DNA of 64,000 bases from Cinnamomum chago (taxonomy: Eukaryota > Streptophyta > Magnoliopsida > Laurales > Lauraceae): the NCBI GenBank assembly GCA_038049695.1, contig CP142459.1, positions 72,887,001 through 72,951,000 on the forward strand, given 5' to 3'. Position 1 is the stretch's first letter, and each line of letters opens with the position of its first letter. The notes beneath the pieces are model-generated. The model worked only from the letters and a program-made list of their open reading frames with translations, searched no databases and had not been told where the DNA came from. Of the stretch, positions 46,894 to 57,850 are shown in pieces. The translations under genes were made by a program, and so were the position numbers.

Positions 46894-49800
46894 TCATTGG
46901 ATGTTACAACCGCCTGAGTCTTGCCCGCGATGAACATTTCCATAGGCTGAGAGTTCAAGGAGATCCATGTCCCGTCCTGCAACAATTCAAGGCACAAATG
47001 ACAGTAGTTAGAACAGTAGAAAGGACTTTCAAAGATTCCATATGAATCAAGTACCTGAAACACGACAATAAGCACTCTTCTGTATAAGATCTGCTTTGGA
47101 TACTTCAGTCCGGTTTCCCTTCGATCGGTTAACAGTTGCCTGCACCATGAAATGAATTCAGTCATTTCTGCCACTAACCGATAAGGCAAAACAGCTTATA
47201 TATGCCCACAAATGCACCAGGAAACTTTTTAAATTCTTGCAGTACAGTTAAAATTTGGGAAGGACTAAACTGGCAAACTAGCAATAAAACAGGAATTATA
47301 TACTCATCAAGCGAGGATGACCAATAACCAATCCTAACCTTTCAATCAACTATTTGCATAACATGCTTGAGAGAGAGAGAGAGAGAGAGAGAGTGGGCAC
47401 ATTCAACATTAAATTTAATAGTAAAAAGAATGCAAAGAGTAGAGCTATAAATAGCCCTGGCCAGGCTGAGGCCTAGGAACTGACAATTTGAATAGACCTG
47501 ACTTGTCAGGCCCAGCTCACCCTGTTCAAAAGCAGAGCACAAAGGAACTCAGGCCCAACCACAGCTCTAAAGAGCACTATGGTTTCTGTTTATAAAAAAA
47601 AAAAAAAAACAAATGAAAGGAAATATTGATGGTGCGGCTAAAGGCAAGCCCGAGCAAGCGGCTGTTGGTGGAGTTCTTAGGAATGGTAAGGGTGAAGTGT
47701 TGTTTATGTTCTCCAAGAATGTTGGTATAAAAGAATCTAATGAAGCAGAAGTTCTTGCCATTTTGGAAACTTTAAGGATTTTTCTTCTACTTTCAAGGAA
47801 AACTTAATTGTGAACAATGATTCTTCGAATGCTATTAGGTCGGTGTCTAAGGTGGAGAGGGATCATTGATGATTTCAATTTTATCTCAATGAGATTAAGG
47901 CTTTATCTTCTTCGATTGAAGTTTCATTCTCTCATATTTGTTGGTCAGCAAATGGTATGGCAGACTCTCTAGCCAAACAAGGGGTGCATAGAGTTGTTCC
48001 GCTTGTGGCCCCTATTGCTTAGTTTTTTTTTTTTTTTTTTTTTTTGGTATTTGTATAAGGCTTTTGTACCGACTCCTTTTGTTTCTACTTTCTGATGGAG
48101 ATTTCCTTGTACTGTTGCTCTATCCTTAATTTAATTTAACGTTACCGCTCAAAAAAAAGAATGGAAATATTCAAATTTGTTCAAACTGCCAAGATATCAA
48201 AACTATGAGTTAAACAATGGGAATTTAGGAGAGAATAACAGAGAACTTATTTAACTAGTTTGAGTTTACGCTAGCTAGAACCACAATAATAGAAGCTTCT
48301 TGTTTTTCCAAATAACTCGACAAAAAATTTATAGAGATGAAGATTATATATGGTTCTTATTTATCCAGACAAGGTCTACAATACAGTGGTAAGACAACTA
48401 AATCTTGAAGTGATTGAAAAAAATTGCAAACCTAATGTTATATAGAGACCACACTAGCATTATGTAAGGTGCACCAGTGAGTGTAAGAACTGAGATGAGA
48501 TGGCTAATTTCCCAATTAGAGTAACATAGAACAAAGGGTTCTCCTTAAGCCCATATTAAGCAATCTTGAAAATGGACAACTTCAAGAAAGACACCTAGGA
48601 TCTAGTTCCTTAGTGTATGGCTGATAAAAATTCAAACATGAAAGCAAGTAAATGATATGCGAGAAATTTGGAGAATGGCTTTCGAGCCAATCATATGAAG
48701 ATCATAGAAAACAAAGACGAGAACACTGACATGGAGTGCAAGGTTATATAGTTGTTCTGAGAGGAAGAAGGATCCGATCAAAACTGAAAACCACTTGGTA
48801 CAATAGTGTGTTCGGTTCAGATATTTCGATTAAAACAGTTAGATCCATTTTCTTTTCTTTTCTTTTTTCTTTGTCTTGTGAATGGTAGATCTGCATATTT
48901 TTATATGGAGATAAATATGGGCAGCGAAGAAGTAACAAGAAGACAAAGCACGCTTTGTATTTAATAGAAACAACACCAACATATATAAATAAAGCCACCT
49001 AATGTCCAAATCTGGGAATCAATCATATATGAAAAGGTAAGGAAAAGAGAAGCCAAACCTGTAAAACCTGGCAATTCTCAAGAGTGCTCTTTCCACCCTG
49101 AAATTAGAAATTATTAGAATAGTACCCTCAAAGCAGCCATTCAATTTCAATTGTTTGCATAATTTAATTCCAAGCATTTCAAAGTATCATACTGAAAAGA
49201 AAAAAAAATCAACAGACATTTAAAATTAGAAAGTGAAAACACCACCTTCTTTGCTGGAAGAATGATATAAACATACATACATACACTTGTATTTTATTTG
49301 CAAAGGACTTGTCTTTTCTTATTTTATTTATAGGTCTGTTCTCTTTTCTTATAACAACTCACTGGAACAAGATCAGGCTCCCTACAGAACTTGAAGAAAA
49401 CTTTTTGTTGTAATTGCTTAATATGCTGCAATGACAACTATACATACACATTGATTGATACACTTGCAGGTGGTTGTTGGAAAATGCTTTTTCCTATTAC
49501 ACAAAACGCAATTAGCTATGATAATAATATCTTCTATTTCTACAAAGTTCCTCAGGAAAAAGAACAAAAAAAATTTCCTGCAGTAGTTTTTTAGGAATTG
49601 ATGGAGTAGAATACCCTAACAATCTGTGCAAAACTGAAAAGGGCCTCAGAAATTTGCTATGCTAAGTTTGGTGCCCCCTTCCTTAAAAAAAAAAAAAAAA
49701 AAGGCCAAAGCAAGGGATCCTAAATCCCTAATTCAACAGAGAAAATCAAATCATCATTGAATGAAAGCTAACCTAGATACATTTGGTTGGGGTGGGGTGG

Positions 49801-50238
49801 GGTGGAAATGAAGGAGAATGTGAAAAGAAGAAAAGGATAAACCTTGGAAAAGGGGGTTATGTGATCGTAATCGTGGCATAGGCAACCTGGACAGCCAACA
49901 AGCTTTCGAAAGACGATGTTGCCGAGGGGGTCGCGGCGCCATCGATCGGGGTCCCGCCCTTTGATCTTGTCCGCCTTGTCCCAGCACTTCTGCTTCACGT
50001 TGTAAGGGAAACTCCGAGGGTTGTTATCGTTGTTGTTGTTGCTGATGCTGATGCTTCTCCAGTCTCTCCTCCCACTCAATACTTCCTCCCCCTCATCTTC
50101 TTCTTCTTCTTCTTCGTTTCCTAGTACGCTGACACTGAGGGAAGAAGAAGCCCTAGGAGATGAGGGCATTCTTCTTTTCCTCCCCCCTCCTCCTCCTCCT
50201 CCTCCTCCTCCTCCCTCCGTCCTTCTTCCTCCCCTCAT
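46894..50238 (-). CDS. HNH-endonuclease-domain protein
   Basis: Four exons on the minus strand: 50238-49843, 49097-49059, 47139-47055 and 46976-46894 (phases 0, 0, 1; all GT-AG), giving 200 residues. The ATG at 50238 opens a low-complexity Gly-rich, then Ser- and Glu-rich N-terminus (residues 1-80, possibly an organelle or nuclear targeting region). The conserved part begins with CWDKADKIKGRDPDRW and continues GCPGCLCHDYDHITPFSKGG, ENCQVLQ, TVNRSKGNRTE, YCRVSGRDMDLLELSAYGNV. The order D-H...SKGG-x-T-x-EN-x-Q-x-L...N-x-x-KGN is the beta-beta-alpha-metal HNH motif, with the catalytic His in DYDH and metal/structural Asn in ENCQ and VNRSK. The motif is formed only by splicing exons 1-3. Plant members are conserved single proteins of uncertain role; nuclease activity is predicted, not shown. 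An L1-type fragment lies in intron 2. Confidence 0.9.
47613..48158 (+). mobile_element. L1-type LINE 3' fragment (RNase H domain and tail) in an intron
   Basis: From 47613 the text GNIDGAAKGKPEQAAVGGVLRN, ESNEAEVLAILETLR, then after a frameshift NNDSSNAIR, two TGA stops, and ICWSANGMADSLAKQG to a TAG at 48020-48022 (quoted in pieces) is the RNase H domain found at the C-terminus of plant L1-like elements; the D, E, D, D catalytic positions are still visible. A long T run, a short 3' untranslated end and an A run (48151-48158) follow. The fragment is 5'-truncated at the RNase H and lies in intron 2 of the HNH gene, opposite to it in strand. No clear target duplication could be fixed. Confidence 0.8.
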
Positions 50239-51007
50239 CTTCTTCTTCTTGTTATTCTTCTTCGCCTCTTCTCAACCGTAAAAAAAACACTTCGCACTGT
50301 CTCTAGTTTTACTCATGTAAAACCCGAGGCCAGTCTGAAGTCTCAATTCATTAGCAAATGCGGCCCGCTTTTTTATCAGGTCACTTTTTAACGGTGGATG
50401 ATTAAATGAAAATGGATAATGACGTGTCACCTTATTTTATTTTATTTTTTTAAGAAATTTGTTTTATGATAATCCCCTGCCCCTGATCAAAATTACCAGA
50501 AAAATTACTCTATTTATCCGACTGTCATCAAATGGGTGTGGGTGTGACTGATCGAAACGAGTGAGTGATCCAAAAGAGAGAAAGATGGGGTTTTGGGTCG
50601 AGGTCTATCCATGGTGTGGCCAGCTCATATAATCTGCGAGAGTCGGGACTCAGGATCTGGTGAGGCTTTATCCTGCTGAAACTGGAGGTGGACCCATTAT
50701 GTCTGTCACCGTGAGTAGCCTGCCACCACTGTGGGTCAAATCCCTTTTGGATCCAGATTCAATCTTCAATGGTTTCAATCAAACCCTACATTAACCGGAA
50801 CAGAAGAAGCAACGTTACTGCATATCCTCCTCCTGCGTAGAAATATGCTACGACCATCATGAAAATGAAGCTAATTGTCAAGTGTGTACAATTTCCTTCG
50901 GGAGGGGGCCATGTTCCCTTATCCAAAAGTTGAAAAAAGCAAAAAAAAAAATAATAATAATAATAGTAATAATAACCCATCAATTTTGAGTGAGGTGGTT
51001 GTGATGA
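50239..51007. promoter_or_regulatory. Upstream region of the HNH gene
   Basis: Contains the promoter and leader of the minus-strand HNH gene. No distinct TATA box; an (ATA)n-type run lies at 50951-50965. Nothing else coding. Confidence 0.35.
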
Positions 51008-51015
51008 TCATGGTC

Positions 51016-51812
51016 CAGGGGCGGATCTAGGGGGAGCCACCCCAGCTTTCAGCCAAAAAAAAAAACTAATTTTTCATATTTTCTGATTTTTTGTTCTTCT
51101 TCTATGGTTTTCTAAAATGGAGGTTTTGTAGTTTCTTTCTATTCTTCATCTTGATTTTTTGTGGTTGTGCCCTCCGGATCTCATGTACGAATTTGGGGTG
51201 TTTTTATTACATGTGTTTGTTCATTTTCTGGTTTTTTGTTCTTCTTTTCTGGTTTTCTGAAATGGAGGTTTTGTAGTTTCTTTCTATTCTTCATCTTGAT
51301 TCTTTGTGGTTGTGCCCTCTGGATCTCAAGTACGAATTTAGGGTATTTTTATTACATGAGTTTGTTCATTTTCTGGTTTTTTGTTCTTTTTTTATGGTTT
51401 TCTGAAATGGAGGTTTTGTAATTTCTTTCTATTCTTCATCTTGATTCTTTGTGGTTGTGGAGAAAGATTTGCTCTTTGTGTTACTAGAAGCTGTCAGCCT
51501 GCCACGTTATGGGATTGGGTTTCCCATTTACAGTACCTCTGTAACTTTATTTGCTCATCACTTCATTGTGAGTTGAAAATGAAAAGAAAAAAAAAAACTT
51601 AGGAAAAAAAAATTAAAACCGGTCTTATGTATTGTATATTGATAATTATTTACTATTTTAAGTTATAATGTCGCATTATCAAGCGCCCACTGTTGCTATC
51701 TTTGGTGGGACATTGTTGCTATTTTTTATTGTTTTTGGTGAGACATTATTGCTATTTTTTTAGTGTAACTTAAGTGCAGCCCCCCAGATTAGAAGTCCTG
51801 GATCCGCCCCTG
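51016..51812. mobile_element. Non-autonomous hAT-type element, copy 2 (797 bp)
   Basis: Same family and orientation as 20613-21613, with CAGGGGCGGATC and GGATCCGCCCCTG ends and a perfect 8-bp target duplication TCATGGTC (51008-51015 and 51813-51820). It has three 145-bp internal units (anchors near 51075, 51215, 51360) against four in copy 1. The non-repeat 3' part (AGAAAGATTT...TTGTGAG) is well conserved between copies. Confidence 0.93.
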
Positions 51813-52291
51813 TCATGGTCTATCCATGGTGGGCTTCATATATCTTCAATGGTTCCAATCAGGAGAAACAACGCGGCTACTGATTCTCCTGATTGAGTGT
51901 GGGTAGGGACTGGGTATAGTGATTCTACAATTTGTTTTCAAGACCATTCCTTCATCACAATTCACATGTGAGACAAACTCCCCCCTGAAGCAAGTTTTGG
52001 GCAGTTTCCCTAATATTATATTTCTTCTGTTTCTCGTGGGAAGCCACCATTTTGGACCGGACCACTTCCAACCAATTGACCCAAACGGTCAAAGACGAAG
52101 GAGAGAACCAAACGAACCCACAAGGAACCCACGAGAGGAGAGAGAGACGGCAGAAACTTCCCACGATTGATATTTTATGCTTTTTAGGCACTTTCCTAGC
52201 AAGCTTTCTGACACAACTGGGCGACTTCCTCTTGGAATTCTTGCTTGGAATATGCTTCCCTGAAAAATGTCTACCAGCCGTCCGGCCCTCT

Positions 52292-52298
52292 TATATAA
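52292..52298 (+). promoter_or_regulatory. TATA box of the EF-hand gene
   Basis: TATATAA in a GC/pyrimidine context (CCGGCCCTCTTATATAACA), 143 bases upstream of the chosen ATG. A start of transcription about 30 bases downstream leaves a leader of about 115 bases, which rules out the in-frame ATG at 52267 as the start. Confidence 0.65.
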
Positions 52299-52440
52299 CA
52301 AGCCTCTCCTCCTCCATCGGATTTCTCATGCAGACTCACCTCTCTCTTCTTCTTCTTACAATTTCCGCATCTCATCACACATCTCAAAGAGCGACCTCGA
52401 TCTATCTAATTACACAAGACGCACGCAAAATACAAATACA

Positions 52441-53061
52441 ATGGAAGGGGCATCGCAGAACACCCTCTCATCATCCTCTCTCTTTTTACCAGCTGGCTTC
52501 GTTGGGTTCTTCTTCGCTTGTGGATTCCTCCAGTGGGTCCTCATATTTCAGAATTTACATTACCTAGTCATGTTCTTCTGCCAACTCAAGGGGACATTCT
52601 CCGTTGCAGAATCAAAGGGTCATCACGGCGGCGACAGAGAGAAAGAGAGAGCGAGAGATACGACTGCAGCAACAGAGCACTACTTTTGCCACAACGAGGA
52701 TGGAGATGTACTGGAGGTGAGAAGCAGAGATGTGGAGGTGGTGATGGCGAAGATAGGGATGTCTTGTGACGGAGACGGGGAGAAGATGAAGGATTGCCTG
52801 GGCTCGGACGAGCTGTCTGTCCTCTTCGAGGAGAAGGAGCCGAGCTTGGAGGAAGTGAAGGAGGCCTTCGATGTTTTTGATGAGAACAGAGACGGGTTCG
52901 TGGATGCAAGAGAGTTGCAGAGAGTTCTGTGTAATTTGGGTTTCAAGGAAGCATTGAATTTCCATGCGTGTGTAAGGATGATAAGAGCCTTCGACACGGA
53001 CGGCGATAATAGGATAGACTTCAATGAGTTTGTAATTTTCATGGAAAACAGCTTTTGCTGA
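52441..53061 (+). CDS. EF-hand calcium-binding protein (calmodulin-like, CML45/46 type) with hydrophobic N-terminus
   Basis: Single exon, 206 residues from the ATG at 52441. Residues 17-48 are hydrophobic and aromatic (AGFVGFFFACGFLQWVLIF...), a probable membrane anchor or signal anchor. A variable charged linker follows. The C-terminal half holds a pair of canonical EF-hands: loop DENRDGFVDARE at 147-158 and loop DTDGDNRIDFNE at 185-196, each with Asp/Asn at loop positions 1, 3, 5 and Glu at 12, so both should bind calcium. A further degenerate acidic patch lies near 84-115. This arrangement (N-terminal membrane segment, two C-terminal EF-hands, no intron) matches plant CML proteins of the CML45/46 group, thought to act as calcium sensors. 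The exact subgroup is from memory. The open frame continues upstream to 52267, but the TATA box lies between, so the later ATG was chosen. Confidence 0.9.
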   Translation: MEGASQNTLSSSSLFLPAGFVGFFFACGFLQWVLIFQNLHYLVMFFCQLKGTFSVAESKGHHGGDREKERARDTTAATEHYFCHNEDGDVLEVRSRDVEVVMAKIGMSCDGDGEKMKDCLGSDELSVLFEEKEPSLEEVKEAFDVFDENRDGFVDARELQRVLCNLGFKEALNFHACVRMIRAFDTDGDNRIDFNEFVIFMENSFC

Positions 53062-53277
53062 ATTTTTTTTTCTTTTTTTTTTTTTTTTGTGTGTACATAT
53101 TTACTCAAGAAGAAGAAGAAGAAAAAAGAAGAAACCCTTCAAACAGTTCTTTTTTTTTTAGTACATCAATCGCGCAACTTAATTTCACTCGTCAACAAAA
53201 TCATATAAGCATGCACATGTGTCATCTACACATCCTTCTCCATTCTCTAGCTTACACTTTTTCCACACAAGAGAAGC
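53062..53277 (+). other. 3' flank of the EF-hand gene
   Basis: T-rich runs (53064-53088, 53150-53159) and the presumed 3' untranslated region. No further gene. Confidence 0.4.
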
Positions 53278-53327
53278 CCTTATCGTGATTCCATTTTTTA
53301 GATAAGGGGTTAAATCAATAGCATTTT
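53278..53327. repeat. Left remnant of a Tourist-like MITE split by the retrotransposon
   Basis: GATAAGGGGTTAAATCAATAGCATTTT (in two pieces: GATAAGGGGTTAAATCAAT, AGCATTTT) aligns with GACAAGGGGTCATATCAAAAG...ATTTT in the intact MITE at 41470-41759, immediately before the 5' LTR. The outer left terminus is not recognisable. The right half continues after the 3' LTR at 63773-63989. Confidence 0.6.
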
Positions 53328-54074
53328 TGTCTGGGATGTTTTCAAGATACCGAGATTGTCTTAGTTTCGGTATAAGTACTGGTTAGACATTTCTTGATCT
53401 CGATTTTATACATTTCGGCGATAGTTCCAGAATGCCGCCGTATTAAGGTCATGTCTAACCTCGGTATCATCTTCAGTTCGGTCAACCGAGACGAGCACTG
53501 ACAACTGTACCTCTATAGAGACTCAGCCACGTTATAGAACGTGCTGAGAAATAAGGACATGCATCGAATGGAGATAAGATGTTATCACTTCCCGGTGGTT
53601 ACGTCCATAATCCTTGAAAGAGCATGATCCATAACTTCCGTGAAGTCAGGGTAAGGTCCGATGGGACCCTACCATTAATAGATCAGGGTAAGGTCCAATG
53701 GAACCCTGCCATTAAGGATTCAGGGTAAGGCCCGATGGGACTCTACCATTAAGAGCTCAGGGTAAGGTCCGATAGGACCCTACCATTAATGCACCAGAAC
53801 AAGAGTCATAGGACTTCCTCCCTATATATATATTCAAAAAGCTAATCCTGAGGAGGTATGCATACAGACACCCAAAACTCTTCTTCTCTCCCTTACCCTT
53901 TGTTGAGTTACAAAACTAACTTTGACATTGGAGTGTCTTGCACCGAGAGCGGCCAGGGCCTCTGACCTCTATTCTCTTCTTCCCTTTCAGGTTTCTAGCA
54001 TTCAATCTTTCCCAAGAAACTCTATAGAGATCTTATTCCATTCAAACAAGTCTGTAATTATTTAGGCTCACACA
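53328..54074 (+). repeat. 5' LTR
   Basis: Starts TGTCTGGGATG and ends CTCACACA. Contains four 37-bp tandem units (starting 53647, 53684, 53721, 53758; core CAGGGTAAGGTCC...CCCTACCATTAA), and a TATATATAT stretch near 53824 that may be the LTR promoter. Confidence 0.93.
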
Positions 54075-54076
54075 AT

Positions 54077-54094
54077 TGGTGCCGTCTGTGGGGA
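54077..54094 (+). promoter_or_regulatory. Primer-binding site
   Basis: TGGTGCCGTCTGTGGGGA begins three bases after the LTR end; it resembles the TGGCGCCGTCTGTGGG text that commonly follows the 5' LTR of Tat-lineage elements. The tRNA partner cannot be fixed from the sequence. Confidence 0.7.
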
Positions 54095-54119
54095 AGATCA
54101 AATCAGATTCACAAACATC

Positions 54120-55955
54120 ATGCCTCCAAAAATTAGAAAGGGCGTAGGATCATCAAGGACCCTGTCACTACCACCAGAATTCCCAAAGCAATTGTCGTCG
54201 GTCCCTCGCCAAAGGAGAATCGGGGCAAGATTTGGTGCGGTGAGCGTGGAAAGGCCTGAGACTCAATCAGGTTCATCTTCAAAGGGGGTGATGGCGCCTT
54301 CTCGGCGAGATAACCTTATGCTAGAGCATTCCCGACAAAGTGATCCTCCACTAGAGCGTCCCCGACAAGACAAATCCCATTACCAGATCAATGCTGACGA
54401 AGACAACAACCCACTCCTCGTGAATATCGAGGCCCAAAACCTTATTATCCAAGAGCAATGTGAGTTGATTCGTCAACTCTAAGACGAAGGCCCCGGTTCC
54501 ACCCCATAGACGCAATTGAGCTCCTTCTGTTGAACAGAATTTGAGGCAAATGCTGGATAACAAGAGGCGAGACCGAGCTTACGACGAGGGCTCAAGTAGC
54601 AGCCACTTAAATGAGGACTCAAAAAGACAAAGACCGGAGGACAATGATGACCTGAGAGAATGACTGGACCGACAAGTCAAGCAAACAGTCTAGCGGAATA
54701 TGGAGGTGGTCGGTTTCACCCGAGACCGGCTAAACACTTACGACACTGAGGATCTCGACACATCTCCTTTCTCTTAGGAAATAAGGAACTTTTCTCTCCC
54801 TGAGAAGTTCAGTGTCCCGAAGTTTGTTCTTTACGATGGAACCTTGGATCCAGCAGCACATCTCCGACACTTTACTCAGAGAATGTCAGTTTGGGGTGAT
54901 ACAAATTACCTAAACTACAGAGTTTTCTCTTCCAGTCTGGGGGACCTTCCCCTATAGTGGTTTTGTCCACTCCCAGAATGATCAATTTCGAGCTGGCGGC
55001 AGCTCCAGAATTCCTTCGTGGAAAAATTCCAAGCTCACAGGGTCATCCCCAAAACAGACGATGACCTAATGACGATCAGAATGAGGCGGACCGAAAACAT
55101 CATCAGTTCGCCAAAAGGTTCTGGACTGTAAATAGCCAAATTGAAGACGACACTGATAGGGTGGCCATCAAATCCTTCAAACAAACTCTACTGCTAGGCA
55201 ATGAGCTTCGGAAGGACTTGGTTCGGTTCCCTGTTGTCACGGTGAAAACACTAATGGCCTGGGTGGATTAATTCATCGAGCAAGAAGAAGATGAGGCCCG
55301 CGCTCAGGAAAGCTTTGGCCTCTGGTAAGAAGATAAAGGCCCCAAGAAAGATAAGAAATTATCTCGGAAGGAGGACCCAGACCGGAACAGGGCATCCACA
55401 AGCTCAGCCGTGGTCTCGGCCTCCACCTCGAGGGGCGGAAAGAAATCCAAACCAACTACAGCCTCCTATAAGGCTGTGAACACGGTCTTCAGGGAGCCAA
55501 TCTACAAGCTCCTTGGCAGGATCAAGTCACAGTCATTCTTCAAGTGGCCGCAGCCGATGAAGGGTGATCATTCCACCCGGGATCAAAACAAGTTTCATGC
55601 TTACCATAAGCAGAGTGGGCACAGAATCGAAGATTGCATGGCCTTCAAGTCCCACCTTGAAAAGCCCGTCAAGGACAGACACTTGAAGGATTACGTCAAA
55701 GAGGGGGCCAGAAATAACAACCGAGCTCATCACCGCCGAAATGATGATGGTCGGGACAGCGATGAGCCGGAGGCCATCATTAACGCCATTCACATAGCTC
55801 CCACACCAAAGGGGAGCAATCAAACTCGTGCTGAGGCCAGGAAGGCTTCACACAATAAGCAGGTGATGACAACCGAGCTAGGGCCAGCTGCAAAGAAAGC
55901 TCGAAAGGAGAAGCTCAAGATCTGGTTTTCAGATAAGGACCTAGATGGGGTCTAG
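54120..55955 (+). pseudogene. gag region, broken
   Basis: An ATG at 54120 opens a Pro/Arg-rich frame that stops at 54480. Further on, after another stop (TAG near 54776), FSVPKFVLYDGTLDPAAHL marks the gag capsid domain, again with stops near 54955 and 54979. The last piece, 55410-55955, includes KFHAYHKQSGHRIEDC and LKDYVKEG, the zinc-knuckle-like C-terminal gag motif of plant gypsy elements. At least five interruptions are visible. Confidence 0.85.
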
Positions 55956-55973
55956 CTCCCCCACAACGATTCT

Positions 55974-56584
55974 TTGGTTGTGACCTTAAAGTTAAAGAAC
56001 TTCAAGGTACAGAGGATTCTTGTGGATCTCGGGAGTTCGTCAGAGATCCTCTACTTTGACTGCTTCAAGAAGATGGGTCTAAAAAAAAAGACTTGTAGGG
56101 ACCACTCACTCCTCTGGTGGGCTTCAGCTCCAAACCGGTGTATCCCAAAGGGAAAATCACCATCAAAGTTCAAGTTGAAGGAGCCAACATGCTAGATGAC
56201 TTCCTCATGGTAGATGTACCATCCTCATACAATACGATAATGGGGAGAACTTGGTTGCATAACATAGAAGCTATGCCTTCTACTCATCACCAAAAACTGA
56301 AGTTCCCGTTAGAGAACAAGAATATCAGAATTGAGGTACTCACGATCAGAGGTGACCAGCACATGGCCGAACAATGCTTGATGGTCGTAGTATCTGGTGA
56401 AGCAAAACCAAAGCAAGTGCATTTGCCGAACTGGACAAGAAAGCAGAACTGGAGGATGTTAGCCGAGCTCCAAAACAAAAAAGCATTAAAGATTTGGCCA
56501 AAATCAAGATCGATCCCAACGATCCTGAAAAATATTTTCTGTTTAGAAGCCAACTTGTCGAAGCTGAGAGGTCGGAGCTCCTAA
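55974..56584 (+). pseudogene. Retroviral-type aspartic protease region, broken
   Basis: VQRILVDLGSSSEILYF is the protease active-site stretch; the usual D-[ST]-G is D-L-G here, so catalysis is doubtful. A frameshift near 56100-56120 leads to the second half (VYPKGKITIKVQV, FLMVDVPSSYNTIMGRTWLH), which is conserved in plant gypsy proteases. Confidence 0.8.
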
Positions 56585-56604
56585 ACTTCTTGTTACAGAA
56601 CAAA

Positions 56605-57850
56605 GAAGTTTTCGCCTAGACACTATACGATATGCCTTGTATCAACCCCGAGGTCATGTGCCACAAATTGAATGTGGACCCAAAACACAAGCATGTGGTC
56701 CAAAAAGCTCGGAGGATGGGAATTCCACAGACTGAGGCCGTGATCGAGGAGGTTAAAAAACTACTGGAGGCTCAGGCGATCAGGGAAGTCCACTACCTAG
56801 ACTGGTTAGCCAATACAGTCGTGGTCAAGAAAAAGAATGGAAAGTGGAGGGTCTGCGTCGATTCTCAAGATCGATCAGATGATTGACGCGACGGCTGGGC
56901 AAGATAGGATGAGTTTCCTCGATGCTTACCGAGGTTACCATCAAATACCAATGCACGAGCCTAATGAAGAAAAGACCGCATTTATAACACCTAGATGCAC
57001 CTACTGTTACAAAGTGATGCCATTTGGGTTAAAAAATACCAGGGCAACTTACCAGAGGCTGGTAACCAAGATGTTCCATGCCCAGCTTAGGAAGATGATG
57101 GAGGTCTACATTGACGACATGATTGTCAAGTCTAAAAGGTCACAAGACCACTTGGCAGACGTAAGTCAAACGTTTGACGTCATAAAAAAGTTTCAGCTTA
57201 GACTAAATGCATCCAAGTGTGCATTTGGTATCGGCTCCGGTAAATTCCTAGGAAGCCTGATTACCAAAAGGGGAATCGAAGCAAATCCAGACCAAATCTC
57301 GGCAATCCAGGGGATACAAAGTTCAACTACAGCAACGCAAGTTTAGAGGCTCACTGGGATGGCTGCCGCGCTCAATCGTTTCATTAGCCGAGCTTTAGAC
57401 AAGTGTCGACCCTTCTTTCAACTTTTGAAGAAAAGTTCGAAGTTTCAATGGACTCTAGACTACGACCAAGTTCTGTAGGAGCTCAAAACCTATTTGGCTT
57501 CACCACCCTTGTTGTCAACCCCGAAGCAAGGAGAAGTTCTCTGCTTATATATGGTTGTCTCGGATCATGCAGTGAGCTCCGTACTCATCAGGGGAGAAGA
57601 TAGGCAACAAAAGCCTATTTACTATACAAGCAAGATCATTCTTGATGCCAAGACCAGATATTTACCATAGGAGAAGCTTGCACTAGCACTTGTCAGTGCT
57701 TCTCGCAAACTTTCACACTACTTCCAGACATACACTATCGCGGTTGTTACAGAACATCCAGTCAAGTCCCTTTTCAGAAAGGCTGATTTCTCTAAAAGAG
57801 TCTCAAGATGGATTGTCGAGTTGGGTTAATACAACATTCAGTATCAACCC
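56605..57850 (+). pseudogene. Reverse transcriptase and first (gypsy-type) RNase H, broken
   Basis: VKKKNGKWRVCVD leads into a small deletion and frameshift at about 56863-56885 (the conserved stretch between VD and the IDQMID helix is missing). The palm follows with SFLDAYRGYHQI, KVMPFGLKN and the intact YIDD box at 57107-57118. Stops occur near 57343, 57478, 57668 and 57829. The tail QKPIYYTSK...EKLALALVSASRKLSHYF...TEHP is the connection and first RNase H domain. Confidence 0.88.
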
